64,000 nt of DNA from Myxococcales bacterium (GTDB lineage Bacteria > Myxococcota > Myxococcia > Myxococcales > Anaeromyxobacteraceae), in NCBI GenBank assembly GCA_021806645.1, contig JAJZQX010000006.1, positions 1-64,000 on the forward strand, read 5' to 3'. The position numbers were made by a program, and so were the translations under genes. Positions 17,536 to 26,778 of the stretch are shown here, one piece after another (within the stretch, counting starts at the first letter, position 1; each line of letters starts with the position of its first letter). Under the pieces are notes generated by a model that was given only the letters and a program-made list of their open reading frames with translations, did no database searches and had not been told where the DNA came from.

Positions 17536-18477
17536 CTACCGCCCCAGCTGCTCCACCAGCCGCGCCGCCACCCGGGCGGTCCGGCCGTCGGCGTCGAAGC
17601 GCGGGTTGAGCTCCGCCACCTCGCCCAACGCCAGCTTGCCGCTCGCCACCACCGTGTCTACCAGCGCCTCGACCACCTCGAGCGCCACGCCGCGCGAGGC
17701 CGGCGCCGAGACGCCGGGCGCCACGCCGGCCGGCAGGACGTCGAGATCGACGGTGAGGTGGACCCGCTCCACGGTGGCGAGGAAGGCCGCCAGCTCCGCC
17801 GCCGCCTCGTCGAGCCTGGCCGGCGTGGTGGCGCGATCCCGGCGCCAGCTCGCCCCGAGACGGCGGGCGGTGTCGAAGAGCGCCTCGGTGTTGGAGCCCT
17901 CGTCCACGCCGAGACAGTGGTAGCGGAAGGGCCAGTGGCGCGCCGCGCAGGCCTCGGCGATCTGCCGGAACGGCGTGCCGGAGCTGGCGCGGCCGGCCCG
18001 CAGGTCGAGGTGGGCGTCGAGGTTGACCACCCCGATGGCCGGCGCCCGCGCGCCGGCGTGGCGCGCCAGGTGGTCGGCCAGGCCGACGAAGCTGCCGAAG
18101 GCCACCTCGTGGCCGCCCCCCACCAGCACGGGCCGGTGGCCGGCGCCGAGCAGCCGCGTCACCGTCGCCGCCAGCTCGACCTGTCCTTCCTCCAGTGCGT
18201 CGCCCTCAACCACCACGTCACCGGCGTCCCAGGCCGGCGCGGTCCGGCGCCACGCCAGGTTGGCCATGGCCCGGCGGAGCGCGGCCGGCCCCTCGGAGGC
18301 CCCCGGCCGGCCGTGGTTGCGCTCCACGCCGGCGTCGCACGCGAAGCCGAGCAGCGCCATTCCCGGCGCCGCGGCGTCCAGCAGCGGCCGGACCGCCTGG
18401 TGCCAGCGGAGCGCGCGCGGCCCTTCCTCGGCGTCGGCGCGGCCGCTCCAGAGCGTGAGGTCAGCTGGCCTGTGCAT
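17536..18477 (-). CDS. hutG: formimidoylglutamase
   Basis: 313-residue arginase-superfamily enzyme that hydrolyses N-formimidoyl-glutamate to glutamate and formamide, the last step of histidine breakdown by the four-enzyme route. Manganese motifs: GGGHE (about 117-121), VNLDAHLD (about 147-154) and TVDLDVLP (about 244-251). The ATG at 18477 overlaps the hutI stop by 17 bp, and it is the last gene of the hut operon. HutG identity rests on the [16 protein letters not shown]-terminal region, on GGGHE instead of GGDHS, and on operon position. Confidence 0.9.
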   Translation of the reverse strand: MHRPADLTLWSGRADAEEGPRALRWHQAVRPLLDAAAPGMALLGFACDAGVERNHGRPGASEGPAALRRAMANLAWRRTAPAWDAGDVVVEGDALEEGQVELAATVTRLLGAGHRPVLVGGGHEVAFGSFVGLADHLARHAGARAPAIGVVNLDAHLDLRAGRASSGTPFRQIAEACAARHWPFRYHCLGVDEGSNTEALFDTARRLGASWRRDRATTPARLDEAAAELAAFLATVERVHLTVDLDVLPAGVAPGVSAPASRGVALEVVEALVDTVVASGKLALGEVAELNPRFDADGRTARVAARLVEQLGR

Positions 18478-19720
18478 GATCGGGCCTCCCGGCCACCACG
18501 CGCGTGGCCAGCGACGACGGGCCGAGCCTCGACGCCAGCTCGGCCGGGTGGTCGGCGTCCCAGAGGGCCAGGTCGGCACGCAGCCCCACCGCGAGCACGC
18601 CGCGGTCGGCGAGGCCGAGGGCGCGGGCGGCGTGGCGGGTGGTCGCGGCCAGCGCCTCGGCCGGGGTGAGGCGGAAGAGCGTGCAGGCGAGGTTCATCGC
18701 CGTGGTGAGCGAGGCGAGCGGCGAGGTGCCGGGGTTGCAGTCGGTGGCCACAGCCATCGAGACCCCGGCGGCCCGCAGGGCGGCCACCGGCGGCGCATGG
18801 GTGTCGCGCAGGTGGAGATAGGCGCCCGGCAGCAGCACGGCGACGGTGCCGGACCCGGCCATGGCCCGCACGCCCTCCACGGAGAGGTGCTCGAGGTGGT
18901 CGGCCGAGAGGGCCCGGTGGCGGGCCGCCAGCGCCGCGCCGCCCGAATCGGAGAGCTGCTCGGCGTGGAGCTTCACCGGGAGCGAAAGAACCGCGGCGGC
19001 GGCGAAGAGCCGCGCCACCTGCGCCGGCGAGAAGGCGAGCTGCTCGCAGCAGGCGTCCACGGCGTCGGCCAGCCCGGCCGCCGCCACCGCCGGCAGCACC
19101 TCGCCGACGACGAAGTCGAGGTAGGCGTCGGGCCGTCCGTCGAACTCGGCCGGCACGGCGTGGGCGCCGAGGAAGGTGGTCCGGACCGTGACCGGCAACA
19201 GCTCGCCCAGCCGCCGCGCCACGCGCAGCTGCTTGAGCTCGGTGTCGAGATCGAGCCCGTAGCCGCTCTTCACCTCCACGGTGGTGACGCCATCGGCCAG
19301 CAGCGCGGCGAGCCGCGGCCGGCTCTCGAGGAGCAGGGTCGCCGCGTCGGCGGCGCGGGTGGCGGTGACGGTGGAGCGGACGCCACCGCCGGACCTGGCG
19401 ATCTCCCCGTAGCTGGCGCCGAGCAGCCGCTGCTCGAACTCGGCGGCCCGGTGGCCGGCGTGGACCAGGTGGGTGTGGCAGTCGATCAGGCCGGGCGTGA
19501 GCAGCCGCCCCTCGGCGTCCAGCTCCAGCGTCGCGGTCGCGCCCGGTGGCAGCTCCGCGTCGGGGCCGACGAAGGCGATGCGGCCGTCGCTGACCGCCAG
19601 CGAGCCGCCGGCGATCTCGCCATAGGGCGAACCGGGGACCATGGTCGCCACCCGGGCCCGGCGGATCAGCAGGTCCCAGCCGCCTGCCGCGGCGAGAGGA
19701 TCGGCGCTCGCGGTGGTCAT
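18461..19720 (-). CDS. hutI: imidazolonepropionase
   Basis: 419-residue amidohydrolase for the third step of histidine degradation (imidazolonepropionate to formimidoylglutamate). Metal ligands: [10 protein letters not shown] (about 78-87), KLHAEQ (about 253-258) and ATDCNPGT (about 326-333); EVKSGYGLD is a family signature. The ATG at 19720 overlaps the hutU stop (ATGA). The next start downstream overlaps this gene's end, so hutU-hutI-hutG are translationally coupled. Confidence 0.95.
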   Translation of the reverse strand: MTTASADPLAAAGGWDLLIRRARVATMVPGSPYGEIAGGSLAVSDGRIAFVGPDAELPPGATATLELDAEGRLLTPGLIDCHTHLVHAGHRAAEFEQRLLGASYGEIARSGGGVRSTVTATRAADAATLLLESRPRLAALLADGVTTVEVKSGYGLDLDTELKQLRVARRLGELLPVTVRTTFLGAHAVPAEFDGRPDAYLDFVVGEVLPAVAAAGLADAVDACCEQLAFSPAQVARLFAAAAVLSLPVKLHAEQLSDSGGAALAARHRALSADHLEHLSVEGVRAMAGSGTVAVLLPGAYLHLRDTHAPPVAALRAAGVSMAVATDCNPGTSPLASLTTAMNLACTLFRLTPAEALAATTRHAARALGLADRGVLAVGLRADLALWDADHPAELASRLGPSSLATRVVAGRPDHAQAS

Positions 19721-21408
19721 CTTGCCCGGGGAGGGGCACCGAGCCCCAGCATGGGCAGGTCGAGCCCGGCCTGGCGCGCTGTTTCCATGGCCAGAGGATA
19801 GCCCGCATCGGCGTGGCGCATCACGCCGGTGGCCGGGTCGTTCCAGAGCACGCGGGCCAGCCGGCGCGCCGCCGCCTCGGTCCCGTCCGCCACGATCACC
19901 ATGCCGGCGTGCTGCGAGAAGCCCATGCCGACGCCGCCGCCGTGGTGGAGCGAGACCCAGGTGGCGCCCCCGGCGGTGTTGAGCAGCGCGTTGAGCAGCG
20001 GCCAGTCGCTCACCGCGTCGGAGCCGTCGAGCATCGCCTCGGTCTCGCGGTTTGGCGAGGCGACCGAGCCGGTGTCGAGGTGATCGCGGCCGATGACGAT
20101 GGGGGCCGCCAGCTCGCCGCGCGCCACCATGTCGTTGAAGGCCAGTCCGAGCCGGACCCGGTCGTGGACCCCCACCCAGCAGATGCGGGCCGGCAGCCCC
20201 TGGAAGGCGATCCGCTCCCGCGCCAGGTCGAGCCACCGGTGCAGGTGCGCGTCCCCGGGGAGGAGCTCCTTCACCTTCTCGTCGGTGCGGCGGATGTCCT
20301 CGGGATCGCCGGAGAGGGCCACCCAGCGGAACGGCCCCTGCCCCTTGCAGAAGAGCGGGCGTACGTAGGCGGGGACGAAGCCGGGGACGTCGAAGGCGTC
20401 GGCGACGCCGGCCTCCCGGGCCTGCTGCCTCAGGTTGTTGCCGTAGTCGAAGGTGGCGGCGCCGCGCCGCTGCAGCTCCAGCATGGCGCGCACCTGCGCC
20501 GCCATGGAACGACGCGCCGGCTCGACGATCGAGGCCGGCTCCTCCCGCTGCGCGGCGCGCCAGCGCTCCAGCGTCCACCCCTGCGGCAGGTACCCGTGCA
20601 CCGGATCGTGGGCGCTGGTCTGGTCGGTGACCACGTCGGGGGTGAGGCCGCGCCGGACCAGCTCGGCGAAGACGTCGGCGGCGTTGCCGAGCAGCCCCAC
20701 CGAGACCGGCGCCCTGGCGCGCCTGGCCGCCTCTACGGCGGCCAGCGCCTCGTCGAGCGTGGCGGCGCGCTGGTCGAGGTAGCGGGTTGCGAGCCGCCTC
20801 TCGATCCGGGTCGGGTCGCACTCGACGGCGATCATCGAGAAGCCGGCCATGGTGGCGGCCAGCGGCTGCGCCCCGCCCATGCCGCCGAGGCCGCCGGTCA
20901 GGATCCAGCGCCCCTCCGGCTTCCCGCCGAAGTGCTGGCTGGCCACCGCGAAGAAGGTCTCGTAGGTCCCCTGCACGATCCCCTGGCTGCCGATGTAGAT
21001 CCAGGAGCCGGCCGTCATCTGGCCGTACATCATCAGCCCCTTGCGATCGAGCTCGTCGAAGTGCTCCCAGGTGGCCCAGCGCGGCACCAGGTTGGAGTTG
21101 GCCAGCAGCACGCGCGGCGCGTCGGCGTGGGTCGGGAAGACGCCCACCGGCTTGCCGCTCTGGACGAGCAGGGTCTCGTCGTCGCCCAGCCGCCGCAGCG
21201 TGGCCAGGATGGTGTCGAAGGCCGGCCAGTCGCGAGCGGCGCGGCCGATGCCGCCGTAGACCACCAGCGACTGGGGGTGCTCGGCCACCTCGGGGTCGAG
21301 GTTGTTCTGCAGCATCCGGAAGGGCGCCTCGGTGAGCCAGCTGCGGCAGGAGAGAGCGCGGCCGCGCGGCGCGCGGACGACTCGGGCTGGATCGTGGCGG
21401 CGGTCCAT
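19717..21408 (-). CDS. hutU: urocanate hydratase
   Basis: 563-residue urocanase, normal length for the family; converts urocanate to imidazolonepropionate using tightly bound NAD+. Visible signatures: [35 protein letters not shown] (NAD+ contact, about 168-185), [10 protein letters not shown] and [18 protein letters not shown] (catalytic Cys of the family in this block). Start at 21408, 12 bp after the hutC stop. Confidence 0.96.
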   Translation of the reverse strand: MDRRHDPARVVRAPRGRALSCRSWLTEAPFRMLQNNLDPEVAEHPQSLVVYGGIGRAARDWPAFDTILATLRRLGDDETLLVQSGKPVGVFPTHADAPRVLLANSNLVPRWATWEHFDELDRKGLMMYGQMTAGSWIYIGSQGIVQGTYETFFAVASQHFGGKPEGRWILTGGLGGMGGAQPLAATMAGFSMIAVECDPTRIERRLATRYLDQRAATLDEALAAVEAARRARAPVSVGLLGNAADVFAELVRRGLTPDVVTDQTSAHDPVHGYLPQGWTLERWRAAQREEPASIVEPARRSMAAQVRAMLELQRRGAATFDYGNNLRQQAREAGVADAFDVPGFVPAYVRPLFCKGQGPFRWVALSGDPEDIRRTDEKVKELLPGDAHLHRWLDLARERIAFQGLPARICWVGVHDRVRLGLAFNDMVARGELAAPIVIGRDHLDTGSVASPNRETEAMLDGSDAVSDWPLLNALLNTAGGATWVSLHHGGGVGMGFSQHAGMVIVADGTEAAARRLARVLWNDPATGVMRHADAGYPLAMETARQAGLDLPMLGLGAPPRAR

Positions 21409-21420
21409 TCAAGGCCCCGA

Positions 21421-22116
21421 TCAGAGGTGGCCGGTGAGCCGGTAGCGGCTGCCCGGGTACCAGAGGTTGGCGACCGAGGCGGCGCGGCCGCCCGAGAAGG
21501 TGCAGCGGTGGAGCAGCAGGCAGGGCTCGCCGGGGCCCAGCGCCAGCGCCTCCCGGGTGGCCTCGGCGGGCAGGCGCGCCTCGATCCGGTAGACGACGCG
21601 GGCCAGCGGGGCCACCCGCATCAGGTACTCGCTCGGCGTGCCGTGGGTGAAGTCCTGCCCGAGGTAGCCGGGAGCCGCGGCCGGGAGCACCCAGCGCTCC
21701 TCGAGCTGGGCCGGGAGGCCGTCGGCCCGGTGGAGCAGGACGGACAGGAAGAGCGGCTCGCCCTCCGCCACCCCCAGCTCCGCCGCCAGCGCCTTCTCGG
21801 CGCGAACCTCGCCCAGCCGCCGGACGTCGGCGGAGTGGCTGCCGCCGCGTTCCCGGATCTCGTCGGCGATCGACCGGATCTCCACCAGCGTCGCCTCGTG
21901 GCGCGGGGGGGCGACGAAGGTGCCGCTCCCCGGCGCCCGGACCAGCAGGTGGGCGGCGGCCAGCTCGCGCACCGCGCGGTTGACGGTCATGCGCGCCACC
22001 TTGAAGCGGCGCGCCAGCTCGGGCTCGGAGGGGATGCGATCTCCCTCGCGCCACTCGCCGGCCTCGATGCGGGAGAGCAGCCAGGTCTTGATGCGCTGGT
22101 AGGCAGGGGCTTCCAT
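21421..22116 (-). CDS. hutC: histidine-utilisation repressor, GntR/HutC family
   Basis: 231-residue repressor: N-terminal winged helix (about 5-70; [18 protein letters not shown], then [26 protein letters not shown]) and C-terminal UTRA ligand-binding domain (about 90-231). Known HutC proteins bind urocanate, which releases them from hut promoters. The ATG shares a base with the hutH stop (TGATG), so the repressor is inside the operon it probably controls. A candidate operator lies just upstream of hutH. Confidence 0.93.
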   Translation of the reverse strand: MEAPAYQRIKTWLLSRIEAGEWREGDRIPSEPELARRFKVARMTVNRAVRELAAAHLLVRAPGSGTFVAPPRHEATLVEIRSIADEIRERGGSHSADVRRLGEVRAEKALAAELGVAEGEPLFLSVLLHRADGLPAQLEERWVLPAAAPGYLGQDFTHGTPSEYLMRVAPLARVVYRIEARLPAEATREALALGPGEPCLLLHRCTFSGGRAASVANLWYPGSRYRLTGHL

Positions 22117-23642
22117 CACTTGAGCTCCAACGAGGCGAGCGCCAGCGGCGCGTGGGCGGCGACCGCCGCCGACTGCACCAGCTCCTGCATGGCGGCGATG
22201 TCGGGGGCGAAGTAGTGATCGAGGTCGTAGTGGGCCACGCGGCCGCGGATCATCGCCATCACCGCCCGCAGCCGCGGGCTGGTGGCGCTGGGGCCGCGCA
22301 GATCGACCCCCTGCGCCGCCGCCAGCAGCTCGATGGCGAGGATGCCGGCGGTGTTGTCGGCCATGTCGCCCAGCTTGCGCGCCGCGAAGGTGGCCATGGA
22401 GACGTGGTCCTCCTGGTTGGCGGAGGTCGGGATCGAGTCCACCGAGGCCGGGTGGGCCAGCGTCTTGTTCTCCGAGGCCAGCGACGCGGCGGTGACGTGG
22501 GCGATCATGAAGCCGGAGTTTACGCCCCCGTCCCGGACCAGGAACGGCGGCAGTCCGGAGAGGGTGGTGTCGATGAGCAGGGCGATGCGCCGCTCCGCCA
22601 GCGCGCCGATCTCGGCCACCGCCAGCGCCAGGTTGTCGGCGGCGAAGGCCACCGGCTCGGCGTGGAAGTTGCCGCCGGAGAGCACCTCCAGCGTGTCGGG
22701 GAAGACGAGCGGGTTGTCGGTGACCCCGTTGGCCTCGCGCTCCAGCACCGCCGCGGCGTGGCGGGCCTGGTCGAGGCAGGCGCCCATCACCTGCGGCTGG
22801 CAGCGCAGGCTGTACGGGTCCTGCACCTTGCCGCAGTCGCGGTGGCTGACGTTGATCTCCGAGCCTTCCAGCAGCGCCCGGTAGGCCGCGGCCACCTCGA
22901 TCTGGCCGAGCTGCCCGCGCAGCGCGTGGATGCGCTCGTCGAACGGCTTCACCGAGCCGGCGGCGGCGTCCACCGAGAGGGCACCGGAGACCAGCGCCGT
23001 CCGCAGCAGGTCCTCGATCTCGAAGAGGTGGAGGAGCGCCAGCGCCGTGGAGGCCTGCGTGCCGTTGAGCAGCGCCAGCCCCTCCTTGGCGGCCAGCGTG
23101 AGCGGCGCGAGCCCCGCCCGCCGCAGCCCCTCGGCGGCCGGCAGCCGCTCCTCGCCGATGGTGACCTCGCCGATGCCGAGCAGGACCGCGGCGAGGTGGG
23201 CCAGCGGCGCCAGGTCCCCCGAGGCCCCCACCGATCCCTTCTCCGGGATGACCGGCAGCACCTCGGCCGAGAGCAGCTTGAGGAGCGCCTCGATCACCAC
23301 GCGCCGCACGCCCGAGTGGCCGCGCGCCAGGCCGGCCACCTTGAGCACGATGACGAGCCGCACCACCGGCGCCGCGAACGGCTTGCCCACGCCGACGGCG
23401 TGCGAGAGCACCAGGTTGCGCTGCAGCAGCTCGAGCTGGCCGGCGGGGATGTGCGTGGTGGCGAGGCGCCCGAAGCCGGTGTTGATCCCGTAGGCCGGCT
23501 CGCCGCGCTTCAAGATGGCCTGGACGGCCGCCGCGCCCGCCTCGACGACCGGCCACGCCGCAGGGTCGAGCGTGACCGGCACATGGGCTCGTGAGAGGGC
23601 GCGGAGCTGGGCGAGGGTGAGCCGGCCGGGGTACAGGAGCAT
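22116..23642 (-). CDS. hutH: histidine ammonia-lyase
   Basis: 508-residue histidase; deaminates histidine to urocanate. The Ala-Ser-Gly triad that cyclises to the MIO electrophile is at residues 140-142 in [14 protein letters not shown]; other signatures are [10 protein letters not shown] (about 51-60), [15 protein letters not shown] and [10 protein letters not shown]. First gene of hutH-hutC-hutU-hutI-hutG; ATG at 23642. Length is normal. Confidence 0.96.
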   Translation of the reverse strand: MLLYPGRLTLAQLRALSRAHVPVTLDPAAWPVVEAGAAAVQAILKRGEPAYGINTGFGRLATTHIPAGQLELLQRNLVLSHAVGVGKPFAAPVVRLVIVLKVAGLARGHSGVRRVVIEALLKLLSAEVLPVIPEKGSVGASGDLAPLAHLAAVLLGIGEVTIGEERLPAAEGLRRAGLAPLTLAAKEGLALLNGTQASTALALLHLFEIEDLLRTALVSGALSVDAAAGSVKPFDERIHALRGQLGQIEVAAAYRALLEGSEINVSHRDCGKVQDPYSLRCQPQVMGACLDQARHAAAVLEREANGVTDNPLVFPDTLEVLSGGNFHAEPVAFAADNLALAVAEIGALAERRIALLIDTTLSGLPPFLVRDGGVNSGFMIAHVTAASLASENKTLAHPASVDSIPTSANQEDHVSMATFAARKLGDMADNTAGILAIELLAAAQGVDLRGPSATSPRLRAVMAMIRGRVAHYDLDHYFAPDIAAMQELVQSAAVAAHAPLALASLELK

Positions 23643-23666
23643 GAGGCGAAGGGTAGATCGCCGAAC

Positions 23667-23679
23667 CTGTCTAGACCAG
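23667..23679 (-). promoter_or_regulatory. candidate HutC operator upstream of hutH
   Basis: CTGTCTAGACCAG, a near-perfect palindrome centred on GTCTAGAC, lies 24 bp before the hutH start, between algH and the hut operon. It resembles the TGTMTAKACA core bound by HutC/GntR repressors in other bacteria. Position and presence of hutC in the operon support autoregulation; binding is not shown. Confidence 0.55.
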
Positions 23680-23693
23680 CACCTCCGTGAGGG

Positions 23694-24302
23694 TCACGCC
23701 CGGGCGCCGCCGCCGGCCACCATGAAGCTGCCGGGCTGCAGCCCGATCCGGCGCACCGCCTGGTCCCAGCGCTCGTCGTGCGGCACGTTGAAGACCAGGT
23801 CCTCGTGGAGTGGCAGGGGGATCCAGGCTCCCTCGTTCACCTCTTGCTCCACCTGCATGGGCGCCCACCCGGCGTAGCCGAGCACGAGCAGGAACGGGCC
23901 ACCGCCCGGGGTCCGGACCAGCGCCTCGAGCAGCTCGCGCGAACCGCCCAGCGCCAGGTCGCGGCCGACGCGCGTGGCGTCCTCCTCCGCCGGGACCTCG
24001 CCGGGGCGGTAGAGGATCCAGAGCCGGTCGGGCTGGACCGGTCCGCCCTCCATCACCTGGCCCCCGGCGCGCCCGTTGCGGAGGGCGTCCTCGGCCAGCG
24101 CCGGGTCGAGCCCGCGCAGCACGTCGGCGATGGCGATGGGGCCGGGGCGGTTTACCACGAAGCCGAGCGCCCCCTCGGCGTGGTGCTCCGCCATCAGGAT
24201 GACGGAACCGTCGAAGTTCGGATCGCCCAGCGTCGGCGATGCCACGAGCAACCCGGGAGCGAGACCGGTCGTGTACGGCGTGGACTGGGCCATGACGCCC
24301 AT
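23694..24302 (-). CDS. algH: AlgH/UPF0301 (YqgE) family protein
   Basis: 202 residues (or 199 from the Met at 24293). AlgH fold signatures: GLLVASPTLGDPNFDGSVI (about 17-35), HHAEGALGFVVNRP (about 40-53), GGPVQPDRLWILY and VLGYAGWAPMQVEQEV. The molecular role of the family is not established, despite its alginate-regulator name. Lies upstream of hutH on the same strand but separated by the putative operator, so probably an independent unit. Confidence 0.9.
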   Translation of the reverse strand: MGVMAQSTPYTTGLAPGLLVASPTLGDPNFDGSVILMAEHHAEGALGFVVNRPGPIAIADVLRGLDPALAEDALRNGRAGGQVMEGGPVQPDRLWILYRPGEVPAEEDATRVGRDLALGGSRELLEALVRTPGGGPFLLVLGYAGWAPMQVEQEVNEGAWIPLPLHEDLVFNVPHDERWDQAVRRIGLQPGSFMVAGGGARA

Positions 24303-24446
24303 CTTCCCGGGCGCGACACGGAGCGCAACCCTCGATGCGGGGGGCCGTGTAAAGAATTCGCTGGCGGATCACCGCGAGGAGGGGTAGCGGACGCGAATGG
24401 CCGGAACGCTTCGCGAGGTTGATCCGCTGGACCGCGGAAGGTGCGC

Positions 24447-25013
24447 ATGATCCCCGAGCCGGCTCCGAGCCTCCCGCGACGGTGGGCGGAGGCGGTCGTC
24501 GACTTCCCGGCGCCGCGCGGCGCGGCGGTGGCGGCGCTCCTGGCCGGCGTGGCGCTCCTGCTCCGCTCCGAGCGGACCCACGGCTTCCTGGCCGCGGTGA
24601 TCCACGGCGCGGACCTGGTCTTCCACGAGGCGGGCCACCCGATCTTCGGCCTCCTCGGCTGGCGCTTCCTCACCATCCTCGGGGGCACGCTCCTGCAGCT
24701 CGCGTCCCCGGTGGCGGCGGCGGCGGCCTTCTGGCGCCAGCGGAAGCCCGCCTCGCTCGCGGCGGTGCTGGTCTGGCTGGGCGTCAACCTCGTCAACGTG
24801 GGCCAGTACGCCGCCGACGCCAAGGCCCGGGCGCTGCCGTTGCTCAACGCCGACGCCGACAGCCACGACTGGTGGAACATGCTCGGCGCGCTCGGGCTGC
24901 TGGAGCAGTCCGGCGCCATCGGTGGCGCCATCGGCGGGCTCGGCTGGGCCCTGCAGGCGCTGGCGCCGGCCTGGGCCGCCGCGCTCTGGCTGCGGCGGAG
25001 GCTGGACCAATAG
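24447..25013 (+). CDS. multi-pass membrane protein with HEAGH motif
   Basis: 188-residue membrane protein. After a cytoplasmic start come hydrophobic segments at about 25-40, 46-60, 72-95, 104-118 and 150-182. Residues 59-63 are HEAGH (context LVFHEAGHPIFG), the HExxH zinc pattern of M50-type intramembrane proteases, although no second-ligand motif is clear. ATG at 24447 has GGAAGG about seven bases upstream. A second, internally deleted copy lies at 26611-26766, so this gene and its copy flank the RhuM module. Function unknown. Confidence 0.72.
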   Translation: MIPEPAPSLPRRWAEAVVDFPAPRGAAVAALLAGVALLLRSERTHGFLAAVIHGADLVFHEAGHPIFGLLGWRFLTILGGTLLQLASPVAAAAAFWRQRKPASLAAVLVWLGVNLVNVGQYAADAKARALPLLNADADSHDWWNMLGALGLLEQSGAIGGAIGGLGWALQALAPAWAAALWLRRRLDQ

Positions 25014-25213
25014 GCTCCGCCCGAGCACGCCGGATCAACTCAGCCGGCGTCACGCATCGGGGCGGTGGAAGTAGGCGCCTCCCGCGGGCACCGTCTCGGA
25101 GACCGCGTTCCGGGCATTCCGTGTCCGTCCCGGTGCTACGATGCCTCCCTCCTGAGCGGGAGAGGGGCCTTGACGATCACCGTTGACGACACGCGCCCAC
25201 GGGACGGCCGGCA

Positions 25214-25513
25214 GTGACGACTCCCTTCCACGCCAAGTACTGGGCCCACTGCCTCCTCCTCTCGCACCCGCGCGACAGCGTCGAGGCCTTGTCCCGCTCG
25301 GTCGGCAACGCGCGTGTCGATCTCAACCCTCACCAGGTCGATGCGGCCCACTACCGCGCCGACTCCAGCATGAAGTCGATCGAAGAGCTGAAGCCTGTCC
25401 TCGGGCTCGAACGGCTGAAGCTCGAAGACGGCAACAGGGTGCACGAGCCCGCAAAGCTGGATCTGGACGTCTACGCGCAGCAGAACGACGTCCGCAAGGT
25501 GAAGCCAAGGTGA
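25214..25513 (+). pseudogene. chimeric relic: SNF2-helicase start fused to unrelated tail
   Basis: 99-residue open frame. Residues 1-46 (MTTPFHAKYWAHCL, LSRSVGNARVDLNPHQVDAA) closely resemble the extreme N-terminus of RapA/SNF2-type helicases found in restriction and defence islands, where the Q-motif is normally followed by a Walker A (ADEVGLGKT). Here the helicase stops at VDAA and a different tail begins (SIEELKPVLGLERLKLEDG, DVYAQQNDVRKVKPR) that I cannot assign. With no ATPase motor it cannot be a helicase. GTG start; its stop overlaps the RhuM start by four bases, so it may still be translated as a leader. Confidence 0.55.
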
Positions 25514-26565
25514 CCGCCTCCACTCCCAAGTCCGCCGCCGTCCTCCTCTACCAGACCGAGGATGGCCACACGCGCGTCGAGGTCCGGTTCGAGAACGAGA
25601 CCGTCTGGCTCACCCAGGCCGCGCTGGCGGAACTCTACCAGTCGACGCCGCAGAACATCACCCAGCACATCACGTCCATCTACGAGGACGGCGAACTCGA
25701 CGAGGGGGCAACTTGTAAGCCGTACTTACAAGTTCGGCAGGAGGGGGCCCGGGCCGTCGAGCGGAACCTCAAGCACTACAACCTCCCGATGATCCTCGCG
25801 GTGGGCTACCGGGTTCGGTCCCACCGAGGGACGCAGTTCCGGCAGTGGGCGACCGCGCGGCTGGAGGAGTACCTGGTCAAGGGCTTCACCCTCGACGACG
25901 AGCGGCTCAAGCGTGCCGGCGGCGGCAACTACTTCGAGGAGCTGCTCGCCCGCATCCGGGATATCCGGTCGTCGGAGAAGGTCTTCTGGCGGAAGGTCCT
26001 CGACATCTACGCCACCAGCATCGACTACGACCCCGCACTCGAGGCCTCCCAGCGGTTCTTCAAGACGGTTCAGAACAAGATGCACTGGGCAGCGCACGGC
26101 CACACGGCCGCGGAGATCGTCGCCGCCCGCGTGGACTCGGCCAAACCCAACATGGGGCTCACCAGCTGGGGCGGCGAGGTGCCGCGCAAGGCGGACGTCG
26201 GCATCGCGAAGAACTACCTCGCCGCCGGCGAGCTCAACGCGCTCAACCGGATCGTGACCGCCTACCTGGAGTTCGCCGAGCTTCAGGCCTTGAACCGTCG
26301 GGCGATGTACATGGCCGATTGGACAGCGAAGCTCGACGACTTCCTGCGGCTCTCCGATCGGGACATCCTGCACCACGCCGGCACCGTCTCCCACGACGCC
26401 GCGCAGGCGAAGGCCGAGCAGGAGTACGAACGATTCGACAAGGAACGGGCCGCGCTGCCGGCGGCGGTCGAGAAGCACTTCGAAGAGGCCATCCGGGACG
26501 TCAAGCAGCTCGAGAAGGAGCGGGCGGCGCTGCTGGGCAAGAAGAAGGGGCCGAGGAAGAAGTGA
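25510..26565 (+). CDS. RhuM family protein
   Basis: 351-residue virulence RhuM (PF13310-type) protein. Family features: EVRFENETVWLTQAALAELYQ (about 25-45), NLKHYNLPMILAVGYRVRS (about 87-105), FRQWATARLEEYLVKGF, FEELLARIRDIRSSEKVFWRKV and PNMGLTSWGGEVPRKADVGIAKNYL. The C-terminus is a charged coiled coil ending in KKKGPRKK. GTG start overlaps the preceding relic's stop (GTGA). The biochemical role is unknown; homologues often sit beside restriction systems, and the helicase scrap upstream fits a former defence locus. Confidence 0.9.
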   Translation: MTASTPKSAAVLLYQTEDGHTRVEVRFENETVWLTQAALAELYQSTPQNITQHITSIYEDGELDEGATCKPYLQVRQEGARAVERNLKHYNLPMILAVGYRVRSHRGTQFRQWATARLEEYLVKGFTLDDERLKRAGGGNYFEELLARIRDIRSSEKVFWRKVLDIYATSIDYDPALEASQRFFKTVQNKMHWAAHGHTAAEIVAARVDSAKPNMGLTSWGGEVPRKADVGIAKNYLAAGELNALNRIVTAYLEFAELQALNRRAMYMADWTAKLDDFLRLSDRDILHHAGTVSHDAAQAKAEQEYERFDKERAALPAAVEKHFEEAIRDVKQLEKERAALLGKKKGPRKK

Positions 26566-26610
26566 CCACCGACGCGCAACCTTCCCCGCCGAAGCAGGAC
26601 CACCAGGAGT

Positions 26611-26766
26611 GTGCCGATCACGCCGGTGGCGGCGGCGGTGGCCTTCTGGCGCAAGCGGCAGCCCGCCTCGCTCGCGGTGGTGGTGGTCTGGCTGGGCTGG
26701 GCCCTGCAGGCGCTGGCGCCGGCCTGGGTCGCCGCGCTCTGGCTCCGGTGGCGTCTGGAGGAGTAG
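26611..26766 (+). pseudogene. internally deleted copy of the HEAGH membrane protein
   Basis: Reads as 51 codons from GTG (VPITPVAAAVAFWRKRQPAS, WLGWALQALAPAW, RWRLEE) and matches the end of the gene at 24447-25013. The first ~85 codons, including HEAGH, are absent, and 162 bp corresponding to 24781-24942 are also missing, precisely in frame. The remaining codons carry several substitutions, so the duplication is not recent. An AGGAG-like site precedes the GTG, but a functional product is unlikely. Confidence 0.8.
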
Positions 26767-26778
26767 GGAGCGTCACCA

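Noticed and set aside
18461-23556. Very long open frames in alternative frames across the hut operon
   Set aside because: Only the parts with HutH, HutC, HutU, HutI and HutG motifs are real genes; the rest is out-of-frame shadow rich in Arg, Gly and Ala.
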